Assembly (NCBI RefSeq): GCF_016808335.1
Contig: NC_053137.1
Coordinates: 49,157,781-49,221,780, forward strand
Length of the DNA stretch: 64,000 nt
From: Panicum virgatum
Taxonomy: Eukaryota; Streptophyta; Magnoliopsida; Poales; Poaceae
Direction: 5' to 3'
Below are positions 32,514-42,800 of the stretch, in pieces (positions within the stretch are counted from its first letter, which is position 1; each line of letters starts with the position of its first letter). Made by a program: the position numbers and the translations under genes. The notes under the pieces are model-generated. The model saw nothing but the letters and a program-made list of their open reading frames with translations, did not search any database and had not been told where the DNA came from.

Positions 32514-34768
32514 TATCCGATAAACCTAGAACGAACTCGATTAAACGCCCAGCCAATCCCATCCATTTTTTTTCCAACCGAACCGGCCACCGAGAACCAG
32601 AAAAGCATGTGTGTGTATTCGCTCGCACCACGCATTTACCGCGCGCGGCACAGGAGGCAGGAACGCGGAACAGTTCCATTCCGATTGGACAGGTGGATCT
32701 GGTCGGCTCGCGGCGCAGGGCCCCGGGCATACACAGTCCGGGGCGGCGAGATCGGGCGTGGATCCAGGCAGGAACAGTGACCCGTTTGACGCGCTCCATC
32801 CCGCCCTCCCGAGCGCGTCAGATCCTAACGGTAAACCGGAGCTCAGAAATTGTTCGGCTTATCTAGGTTTGATTTGTTTCAACTTGTTTCGGCTTATTTT
32901 ATTTTATAAAATACTATTTATTCTACTAGTTCTATACTATTTATACGGTCAGCCGAAGATGGGCGTGAGTAACCGGAGCTCCATCCCGTCGTAACTCTAG
33001 CCAAGGATTTTCATCAGGACATTTTTGTCCCGTTCTCCTGCTGCTGCGCGCAGCGTGCAGATCCTAACGGTAAACCGGAGCTCGACATGCCGTCTCAAAT
33101 CGAAAAGGACAGCACATCGTGGCCGCTCGGAGATGCGCACTGGAGTGCAAGTGCAGGCAGGGACAGACAGGTCAAGGGGCGCGACGCGCCAACGGGTTGT
33201 ACTTTTTGCACAGCGCGGCGACGGCGACAGTTGGGGCCTCGATTTACCACTTCTTCTTTCTTCCAGAAAATAAATATTTACCAATTCCTTGCTAAACTCT
33301 TTTTTTTACCTTAAGGAGTTAAGGTGTGTTCAACAGTGTATTCTATTTTAGAACATGCAGTGGATCGGAGCTAGCGTCACGGGTCACAACTGCAGTATAA
33401 AAAAAAAAGCTAGGCACTTGCGTATGAAGTCGCAGCGCGTGTAAGCTTATGCGTGGCGAGATGCGGCCACCATCCAAACAGTTTTGACCTGAGCGCAGTA
33501 GCCTACAATGTTGTTATATATAGTCATCGAATCTCTTTTTCTTTATCATGTACACAGTTTCTTATTTTTATCGTTTTTTATGACAGTCTTCCAAAGCTGC
33601 ATACTCATATTTATTCAGGATTTGGCCAATAAAATAGCATGTTCTCGCACCATTCGTTAAAAAAAAGGAAAACTGACAGGAGGGACGACGAACAAGGCGC
33701 AACACGAGGGCAGGTAGGTTCAGGGCTCACATGACCATATCAGACAATGCAGCAAGTTGCGGCTCAGCAATATTCTTACGAGTGCCGCAAGCTCTGACAC
33801 CTGACAGCCTCTTACTTCCCGAAAAAACTTAAGGATCAAGTCAGTCAGGCAGAGGCAGGCTTGTTCCTTCCTCGAACTTGGGGGAAAGGATGCCAAATGA
33901 TCAAGTTAGGCATCTGCGGATCCACATATTTATAACAACCAGGTCAGCTGATAAAGCATTTAGACTATCAGATCCCAGCATATCTTCGAATGATCGAATC
34001 TATCCATGCATTGCAACCAAGTTTCTGCATCTCACATTCTCACTGCAGTCTCAAGAATCCTCAAACAAGAAAGCAGCTATTGATTACTACCGCAAAACAA
34101 AAGAAATACAGCGCAGGGATCTAATGACTTTGAGCCTAATTGGCCATTGTCTGCATGCAGATGCCAAAGCAAACAAAAGACATGTTCACCTGCTCCTGCA
34201 ATGCAAGGGAGAGAGGTGTCATAAACAAGCCACGCATTTGCATGGCAGGCGGACACAGCAGCGACAAGCCTTTTGAGCTATGCCAGCCTCATTCTAAGCT
34301 CCCAATCCTACCAAATCATAGCCTAACCCATGCACGTATACCCCTGCCAGGCCCCCACCATGAGGTGAGAGGCCAAGGCCACATGGACTACACATGGAAA
34401 TACCTGGAACACTGCAATTGCAAGCAAATGTTTTACACCTGGCTTTGGTAGCAACAAAAGGTACAGAAATAGTTGACAAAGTTATGAGAAACAGTTGGAA
34501 GGATAGGCCGCCTTTCCCATTTAAAGGCACTGCCATCCTTTCTGCAGCGTGCAGCCCCATGACAAGCCTCCACACAGAGACACAAGCAACCACCCCTTGC
34601 AAAGTTCTTAGCATCACGCAATTCAACCCCTCTGCATTGCCTGCCCTGTGAAGATGGTTAGCTGTTGAGAGAAGGAGAGGGAGAGGGAGGGGGAGGGGGG
34701 AGAGGGAGAGGCTTTGGTGCTCTTCTCGGACTTGGATGTTGGACTGTCCGATGTTGTGAAGCATTAGC
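32514..34768. other. intergenic DNA and probable SOFL promoter
   Basis: It includes a GC-rich block (32590-33240) with an exact 26-bp direct repeat, AT-rich sequence, and (34660-34712) a GA-rich tract upstream of the SOFL gene. No protein-coding gene is recognised. Confidence 0.4.
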
Positions 34769-34855
34769 GTGTGTTCCTTTGCTTGTTTTGTAGTCTCATC
34801 TTCTTTCTTTGTGTTGTCTTTGGCTTCTCTTTCTGTGTCTCTGCACTCCCGTGTT

Positions 34856-35299
34856 ATGGAATCCTCCCAGATTACTGGGGATGATGGTGAAGAGTGCAAC
34901 AGTAATGAATCCGGATGGACAATGTACCTGGGCTCCCCGGTGAGTGTTGATGATGTCAAATCCAATGAAACCGAAGGAAGTAATGTTGAAAGTCTCTGCA
35001 GCAATGGTAGAAGCAAACCCGATGCAGATTATGATGATGGGGATTATGATTCCTTGGCTTCCGATGCTTCCACAGGACCAGCTCAAGTGAAGAGTCGTAA
35101 TGGCAAAGAAAAGAAAGATCATGATAAAAATGACAGTATCAGAGATGAGCATGGTAACGTTGAGCAAGAGGAGATGCATACCAAGCTCCCGACCAGCTGT
35201 GACAAAAAAGCAGGCAAGATGAAGAAAGGAGAAGATAAGACCACTAGAAGAAGCCACAACAAGAGACGTAGTTCGTCAAGAACAGGCTTCTTTTGGTAA
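34856..35299 (+). CDS. SOB FIVE-LIKE (SOFL) protein
   Basis: 147 residues in one exon. The two short motifs that define the SOFL family are present: motif A around residues 18-25 (ESGWTMYL) and motif B around 62-76 (DYDSLASDASTGPAQ). The rest is acidic in the first half and Lys/Arg-rich at the C-terminus (KKGEDKTTRRSHNKRRSSSR), a possible nuclear signal. In Arabidopsis, SOB5 and SOFL proteins affect cytokinin levels and responses; their biochemical activity is unknown. The frame is open from 34769, but the extra upstream residues are hydrophobic and unlike the family. The ATG at 34856, 18 codons before motif A, is preferred. A GA-rich tract near 34670-34712 lies where a leader or promoter would be. 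Confidence 0.85.
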   Translation: MESSQITGDDGEECNSNESGWTMYLGSPVSVDDVKSNETEGSNVESLCSNGRSKPDADYDDGDYDSLASDASTGPAQVKSRNGKEKKDHDKNDSIRDEHGNVEQEEMHTKLPTSCDKKAGKMKKGEDKTTRRSHNKRRSSSRTGFFW

Positions 35300-36893
35300 A
35301 CACTGTAATATCCTAGTAGGATGTCTCTCAACCACTATCATCTAGCTAATATCCTTGTAGAAGCATGGGGAATGCAAGGCTTTTGGGAGCTTGGGCACAT
35401 ATTGTACCCCTTAGATATTCTTACCATCCTCCTAGTATCATATTAAAAAATGCATGTATTTATATAGATATTAACGGATAACTCTATGTCCAGATATACT
35501 TTGCAGGCTGTTATCTATTTGTGGTTGCTTTCTACTGCTCCTAGTATGTGTAGAGTTTGAAATGTCTGTATGTGGTTGCAAAGGGACAAGGGAGAGAAGA
35601 GAGAGAGACAGAGTGAGTGAGTTAATAATACAATCTATAAAAGCGAGAAATATTATTTTTTTTAAAAGGCGATAAATATTCATATTGCAAATGAACCATT
35701 CACACAAGAACTCAATTGTCGCAATCTTTTTGGTTGTTCAACGTATGCATTAAACAATGCACATACTAATTATGAGATGTAACAATTTTCAATAGTCCTG
35801 AGAAACAGCAATTACAAAATCTACAGTGCAAACATCTAATTTACAAATCAGCATAAGGAAACATACATATGTGGTACAAGAGCATCTAGCTATCACCTGG
35901 AGTGTACAAAATCAACTATTCTTTGCATCTGCAAGTGCCCTAAAGCAGCCTTGGCATCGGTTGAAGCACCTCCTTCCCTACACTTGATGTGGAGGTAATT
36001 AGATCAGCAACAGCACTATCATCTCTAAAATAGAAGAAGAGAGCCGTAGTAAGGGGAATGGTAATCTGTTGACACACTTGATTGAACTCGTAAATACAAG
36101 GTGAAGTAAACACTAAACAGTATATCTAAACCACTCTAATATGAAAGATGGAAGCCGATACCGACACTTTATGGACATACAACAAATCTACAATGTCAAG
36201 TGTCATGACGGTTGATAGATGCTAGCTAGTTCATGATCACTCTGCTCAAACTCAAAGTGTGTGCCTACTGCCTAGTTGCATATGGCTTCCTAAGGAAGAC
36301 TTGAACATACAGAATTCAATCAAAAAGGAATCTTCATACAGCAAAGTTATCCATAGAGGATCATCTGAACAGTCTCTGAAAAAAAAAATCAATCTATCAC
36401 AGTTCTCAACTGGTAGGCAGGACCTGTAAAGCTCCTTAGGCATAATCTTCAGAGAATGTCAAGTCAGAAGCTTTCACCCTGAACAAATAACAGCACAAGA
36501 AGGCAGATCACCACAACATCCCAACCTACTAGCTTAGTTTGTAAAATTGTTCAGAAAGTGCAACCATATGTACAAATTTGGCAGCAGCTAAAGCTAAAGC
36601 CGAAAAATTTCCCAGTCAATACGACTATATAGATTCTAATGCAAGGCAGCACAGTACACACTCAATACGCTTGGGAGATAGCGGCTGACATTTATGAATG
36701 ACCTCTTGTTTCCCATCTACAGTTCGAAGCATAACCGCGCGCGCATTGTTCAGTTCCACACAGAATTAACCAACGGTAGCGCATGCGAATTGGGCCACGA
36801 AATGAACCCAATCAGATCGAGGTGACGCGCATGAATGACTAGGACTGTACCCAGAGGTTGCGGCGGCGGTAGTGGCGTAGCAGCGGCCGACGG
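35300..36893. other. SOFL 3' UTR, then probable 3' UTR/introns of the small minus-strand gene
   Basis: SOFL and the 52-residue ORF are convergent across this 1.6 kb. No coding frame is recognised. A GA-rich tract lies at 35590-35620. Confidence 0.4.
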
Positions 36894-37052
36894 CTAGGAC
36901 GCCGCGGCGGGCTTGGAGTGGTGGAGGAACGCGGCGGAGCAGAGCACGGCGGTGACGAGAGCGAAGAAGCCGAGCGCGACCGCCAGCGACATCCCGGCCA
37001 CCGCCAGATCCAGCGCCAGCTGCGCGCCGTGGAACACCACGCCCAGCGCCAT
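36894..37052 (-). CDS. small hydrophobic protein, 52 residues, unknown function
   Basis: The minus strand reads MALGVVFHGAQLALDLAVAG, then a long apolar stretch through VALGFFALVTAVLCSAAFL, ending HHSKPAAAS. The context GGAGGATGGCG is a good plant initiation site. Codons are GC-rich at the third position, as in host genes and unlike the AT-rich DNA downstream. Residues about 10-43 could form one or two membrane spans. I recognise no family. A GC-rich leader, a C20 run 46 bases upstream on this strand, and hAT insertions further up give it a promoter-like 5' side. A real small-protein gene is likely but unproven. Confidence 0.55.
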   Translation of the reverse strand: MALGVVFHGAQLALDLAVAGMSLAVALGFFALVTAVLCSAAFLHHSKPAAAS

Positions 37053-37097
37053 CCTCCTCCCCTCGTTGCCTCCCGTCGTCCTGCTCTAGCATGCGGT

Positions 37098-37117
37098 GGG
37101 GGGGGGGGGGGGGGGGG
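37098..37117. repeat. 20-bp mononucleotide G tract
   Basis: Twenty consecutive G on the plus strand, in the upstream region of the small minus-strand ORF. Such runs are unstable and error-prone in assembly. Confidence 0.95.
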
Positions 37118-37270
37118 CCTGCGCGCTCCTCTCGCTCGAGCCTGCGTCTATCTCATCGCGGGCGGCCGCGGGCGCGCGAGAGGTACAAGGGGGCGATGGA
37201 TGGGCTGTGGGCTGGAAGTGGAAGAGAAGCGGTGAGTGACGCGGAGCGGCGAGAGGGAGGGAGGGGAGGC

Positions 37271-37862
37271 TAGGATGAAAACGGTCGGGAACGGAAAAAC
37301 CCCTCAACCGTTCCCGCAACTGTATTTCTTTGTCGGGAACGGAAACGGGAACGGGAAAATCGGACGGGAAAACGAAATCGGTATTACGAGATATCGGGAA
37401 CGGAATCAATCGGTCGGGAGCATGCCGATTACGATCGGGAATCGATAACTCAAAACGGGAAAATACATACAACCACTTCAAACATTTAACTCGATAAAAT
37501 AATTACAACTATGCATAAATAACATGGAAACAAGACTCGTATAACTAAGAAACACAAGTAAAGTGAATCACGAATTCACAATTCACGTTGGAACACATGC
37601 AAACAACAATTCACGTTTCCAACACAGGTAACACAGGCAACTACGACAAATACGGGAATTCCCGCGGGAATTTTCCCGGCTGAAAACGGGAACCGTGAAA
37701 ACGGTCGGCAAAACACCCCAACCGTTCTCGTTCCCGTTCCCGCCCGTTTTCCCGTTTTGTTTTCCCATTTTCCCATTTTTTTCGCGGAAACGGTTTACGG
37801 TCGGTTTAAACGGTAAACGGAGCCGGTCGGGACGGGATTTTCCCGTCCCATTTTCAACCCTA
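37271..37862. mobile_element. Ac/Ds-like non-autonomous hAT element, 592 bp, perfect 8-bp TSD
   Basis: It starts TAGGATGAAAACGGTCGGGA and ends TTTTCAACCCTA. The left end closely matches the terminal sequence of maize Ac/Ds. GGGGAGGC stands on both sides (37263-37270 and 37863-37870). Subterminal regions are packed with GGGAACGG/CCGTTCCC words, while the middle is AT-rich. No transposase is encoded. Confidence 0.93.
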
Positions 37863-37948
37863 GGGGAGGCGGCGACGCGACCACCTGGACCCGGGACATG
37901 CGGGAGACGCACGCCCGTGTCCGAGTCGCTTCTCTTGCGAGTCGTGAC

Positions 37949-38521
37949 CAGGGTTAAAAAACCGACCGGAACCGGTCCGGTTACCGCGGTTACCGGTCTA
38001 ACCGGTCCGGACCGGTTCCGGTATCGGGCGGTTAGAAACCGGCCCAAATTCAAAATTTAAATTTAAATTCAAAAAATGAAAAATTCCCAAAAAATTCCTA
38101 AAAATACTTCAAGGTGCGACGAATTTAATGGTGTCAAATTTTCTCAAAAATTCGTTCATTTAGTATAGTTTGCGGGGATTTGAAGTTAAACAAAAAAAAC
38201 GTGCATACAAAAATATACAAATACAATGTAAAAATAGTACAAAAAAAGGTTTGGAGGGTTCATTTAGACTAAAATATGTTATACAAACATTTATTTAGTA
38301 TACTTTGCGGGCATTTAAATTTAAACCAAAAAAGAAAAAAATTTGAATTTGACCAGTAACCGGTCAAACCGGCCGGCTAACCTGTGCTGACCGTTTCAAC
38401 GGGAACATTTGAATTCAATTTTGAGTTTGGGCGGTATAAACCGGTTACCGGTCCAATCGGTCCGGTAAACCGGAACCGGTGGCCGGCGGTTAGCGTCAAA
38501 CGGTCGGGAAAAAAAACCTTG
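37949..38521. mobile_element. second non-autonomous hAT element, 573 bp, perfect 8-bp TSD
   Basis: The left end is CAGGGTTAAAAAACCGACCGG; the right end complement is CAAGGTTTTTTTTCCCGACCG. GTCGTGAC is duplicated at 37941-37948 and 38522-38529. Both subterminal zones are crowded with ACCGGT-type words (37966-38030 and 38430-38490) around an AT-rich centre. Only 78 bp separate it from the Ds-like element. Confidence 0.93.
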
Positions 38522-38529
38522 GTCGTGAC

Positions 38530-38938
38530 TCGTGAGCCCCGTGGCGACGCATCTGAGACCGATGGGCGAGAGCGGAGGGGTGCGACCGAGAGCAGACGAG
38601 TGACGAACCGAGACTCCGAGAGCTGCTGAGATGAACCTCCTGGATTCTGGCCTGGATGAACCTCGGTCGTTCAGCGGCCTGCGGGAAACAGCAGAAATTC
38701 TGGACCTGGACTCTCGGATTTCCCATCCTCTATCCAAAAAAAAACTTTTTTATTTTGCCTGCCGGAGATTTTGACCGTTTGGAGCACGAAATTCTCTAAA
38801 ATTTCTATGGACATAAGTTCATTCATTACAAAAGGAAGGCGCCTAGAAATGATGCTTCGCAACAGGCCAACATAGGTGCAAAAACCAGGCGGGCAAATGG
38901 GGGCAAACCATGGGGATCATACTACTCGACATGATTGA
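38530..38938. other. intergenic DNA, no gene seen
   Basis: Moderate GC near the hAT element, then AT-rich. No recognisable frame. Confidence 0.4.
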
Positions 38939-38940
38939 TA

Positions 38941-39046
38941 CTCTCTCCGTTCCAAAAATATAGGTCGTTTTAATTTTTTTAGATTCATAACAAAATATAT
39001 GAATCTAGAAAAATCAAAACAACCTACATTTTTTGAACGGAGGGAG
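38941..39046. mobile_element. 106-bp Stowaway MITE
   Basis: It runs from CTCTCTCCGTTCCAAAAA to TTTTTTGAACGGAGGGAG and is inverted almost throughout, so the whole element folds back. TA lies on both sides (38939-38940 and 39047-39048), the Tc1/Mariner target duplication. A further GGACGGAGGGAGTA end at 39107-39120 hints at a second, partial copy. Confidence 0.9.
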
Positions 39047-39048
39047 TA

Positions 39049-39857
39049 TATTTTATTCGTGGAATCATGGAACAAAGGTACACAAGTGATGTCATGTTAC
39101 TATACTGGGACGGAGGGAGTAGATCGCTATTCGAACAGCCCAAAAAGTGAACAAAAAAGGCTGTCAGAACTCAGGAGGCAACTACTGAAGCACCAGACCA
39201 GTATATAACGTACAACACAGACCAACTAGTAAGCGATAATATGTCAATTAGTATACCTCATTCTTCTCCATACATCTCTAATCTACCTCTGTCAGACCAA
39301 GTTATAACAACATCCAAATTCCTCCAAAATAACCAGAACAAGTTGTTTTGAGGTGCAACAGCCTAGCTTCCAGCTACTGTTGAGTTGTAACCTCTTATTT
39401 ATCCGTCAGTGCCATGTGATTCAATCTTCGTCACCATCAAATACGTTTCAACAAATTCCACAGAATGCTCCTGATACAATTAGTAATGGTTAGAGCTAGA
39501 TGAATAACAGGTAAGCAACCTATCAAGTAATGTTGGCCTAGAAGCTGTTGGCCCAGAAGCCTCAAAAAGGTGCAACAGGCCAACAGACCAGCCCCTCGCA
39601 GAACAAATTGATAAACCACTGCATGTTCCATGACCAAGCTTCAGGATGGGTGGTGATGAACAAGCAGGGAGGTCCAATCATGGTGCTTAGGTAAAAGGAA
39701 GTCCACCTGCTGGATGCTTTCCAGCAAAAGAAAACATGACATAGTAATCATGCCTAGAAGAGATTCATTTGGTTCTGCCTATCACTAGATTGGAACAATG
39801 ACTGTTCTGCCTCCATTAGTTTCCTGAATAGGTTAAGTATATTCCTTATCCTGATAC
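39049..39857. other. intergenic DNA and probable PPR gene 3' UTR
   Basis: AT-rich with no recognised frame; it lies downstream of the PPR gene stop on the minus strand. Confidence 0.45.
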
Positions 39858-42800
39858 TCAGAAATAGGATTTCCTTCCCCAAGATTGGGGGACTTCCGAG
39901 GGGCTTATAAGTGGTCTCCTGTTATCATCGTGCGAGGATGCCAGCCTCCTTGCCCAAAGACTCTCCTCTGGTGACCAAGATAAGGTGGCACCCATTATCG
40001 CACACCATCTCAGGTTCAGTAAAGCTGTCGCAAGAAACTCTTCACCTGCTTCGAATGTCCTTGTGATTCTCAGTTCAGCATCTGGCTCTTCACTGAGGAT
40101 TAGATCTTCAAAAGCAGTTATTTTATCGCCACGGATGCTTACATCCTCAGATATCATTCTCATGCTGAGTACTTGCAATGCCTCAATTGCAGTATTGTAA
40201 AGTTCATGCTCCTCATACACGCAAAATGTGTACCAGAGTGTTGATGGATCAGGTTGGATTTTTTCTCGATGTATACACTCCACAATATATTCAATGACAT
40301 GAATTTGACCCTGCAAACAGTGTTCAAAAAATGAGCTAAACTTCAAAAATCATTTTAGCTGGGGAAGAGAAATAGACTATTCTTATAACATACTTTATAA
40401 TACGCATGTGAGAGTACTGCATTGAACATCTTTATATCAGGCTCAATTCCTTCAGTTTTGCATGTATCAAGCAAATCCAGGGCCCCCTCAAAATCATCTT
40501 TTGTTAATGCAACCTATTATATCAAGAAAAATAGACATGAGACCATGTAAATGAACATGCAAAAGTCAACTCAACTAACAAGTAATCAGTAGTATAATAA
40601 ATCTAAAGGGAAGTGTGATGGTCCTATGCTTAGCCAGATTTACCTTCAGAAGAGATGTATACGTCACGACAGTTGGATGGAAGCCATCTTGGAGCATCAA
40701 AGACAGCAATGCACTAGCTGATTTGAAACATGGTAACCATTTGCAGCATTCTATCATGGTAGTATAAATTGAAATATTGGTTGGAAGGCCGCATGATCTC
40801 ATGATTTTGAAAATCATTATTGCTTTGTGACTCTACAAACCAGAAAAACATGGATCAAATTTGATAATATGCCAAGTTCAATATCTGCTAAGTGTAATCA
40901 TGCAATGAATTTTCACTTTGGTTTGGTACCAAACCAGCATGAACCATTTCCTACAAAACCAGCATGAACCATTTCCTATACAAAAAAACTAATGATGTAG
41001 TATATGAAGTGCTGTGGCATACTTTAAATTTTCAGCTACAAACTCAAAGTGTGTTAGAACTTAAGAAAAGAAAAGATAAATGTGCTATAGAATTCGTAAC
41101 ACAGAATTAATTTGAACCTGAAATTTTGTAAATAAGAGTAAAGCGAGTGAATCTTGAATCATTTAGAACTTTTTAGTGTTAATTTCACGCCCAATTCAAA
41201 AGTAATTGCATAACACCATGACTACAACTTAAAGGGTGGTGGCATTTGAGATCTCCCCATCTACTTCATCGAGATCAAATGAGCCATGAACGAAAGAATC
41301 AGAATATCTGTTATGACCATATTTACATCCTTTTACAAACAAAAGAGAGAATAATTCATCATTATGTCACATCAGAACAAACTTAACAGGTTGTTGACAC
41401 ATACTTCCTTGGCTTGAACAAGAGCATGCAACACAACACTGTAGAGATCGCTCTTCTGATAAGGATTTATGTCCCATAAGATATTTTCAGCTACATTCAG
41501 GTACCTCAGCATTTCCTCTATCATCCCCTCAGCTCCAAAAGCTCGTATCTGAAATAGAATAATTAGAACATTAAGAATTCAAAGGATTTGTCATGTTCAG
41601 AAGCACTGAAGATGGGAATGACAAGTGAAATCACAACAAATCTACGAATTTTCACAGATGGCTTTTTATGATAATTGGTGATTCAGTGAGTAAACTTTTA
41701 GAGAGGGTTACTTTCTATTCATCTTTACAACATGTATTCCTTTTCTTTAGGAAAGTTTTTGACCAACAAATACTTCATTAATGCATAATATATGTCATTG
41801 ATGTCATTAGATTCATACTTATGATTTTGAATTTGTATCACATAAATGACATACTGATGGAGTAATTGTTGGCCAAAGCCTTGTCCTAACTCCTAACAAT
41901 ACAAAATAAATCTTGTAATATCAAACAGAGGAGACAAGGTTTTGGCATTATGACAGAGCTCTCAGGTTATAATATTCAGAGACTTTTGACAGACAACAAT
42001 GAAATGCCCTGTACAGGTTAATTAAAATAGTGCTTCCAATTACCACTGAAAATATTAGTGGATTTGGTGCCTTGAAATAATAAAAATGTCACAGGGAATT
42101 CTTGACAGAAAACAATAAGTTTAAAGACAGGCATAAAGAGTTCTCAAAACATGATGTGGACAAAGTGAAAAAAGCCAAAGAATGGCATAGGTTTTTAAAA
42201 GTGTTCCCCACTTTATCAGAAAAGGCCACATTGAGTATCCCAAATCCAAGATACTCATGTGAATTTTTCAAAAATTTGTAACAATAGTAAAGAAACGACA
42301 CTTTTTGTTCCTTATAAACCGGACCCAGACAGAATACAAAGACTTATATATTAATGGAAAGCAGGCTTACTAAGTTCTTCATAGACACAAAACTGTGTTG
42401 GATTTCATTATTTAGCATGTCCATCTCAATGATGCTTATCCTTTTGGAAACCTCAACATGAGAGAGCACATTTCCGTCTTCATAAGGAACATTGATATTG
42501 CCAAACAGAGAAAACAAAAGCTCGTAAGTCCTGAGAGTTGCCTTCATGTTCACATGTTTCATTTTAGCGAGTATGCGCACAGCTCTTTCTGGTTCATTCT
42601 GCAAAAATTTGAAGAGGATTATTCCATGCTTTGTCTTAACGAACCAGAACCTTTAATTTGACAAACAGGTATGGAAAACTATTTTTTGTGGACATGATGT
42701 AGATCGTCAAGCATTCCAAGACAGCAGGGTGCACAGAAACCGAATATCCTAAAATCTAAGTCCAAAGTAAATGCATTACCATAATCTCACATCCAGAAAG

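Noticed and set aside
34769..34855. Longer start for the SOFL protein giving a hydrophobic signal-like N-terminus
   Set aside because: SOFL proteins start shortly before motif A and have no signal peptide; the sequence here is T-rich leader.
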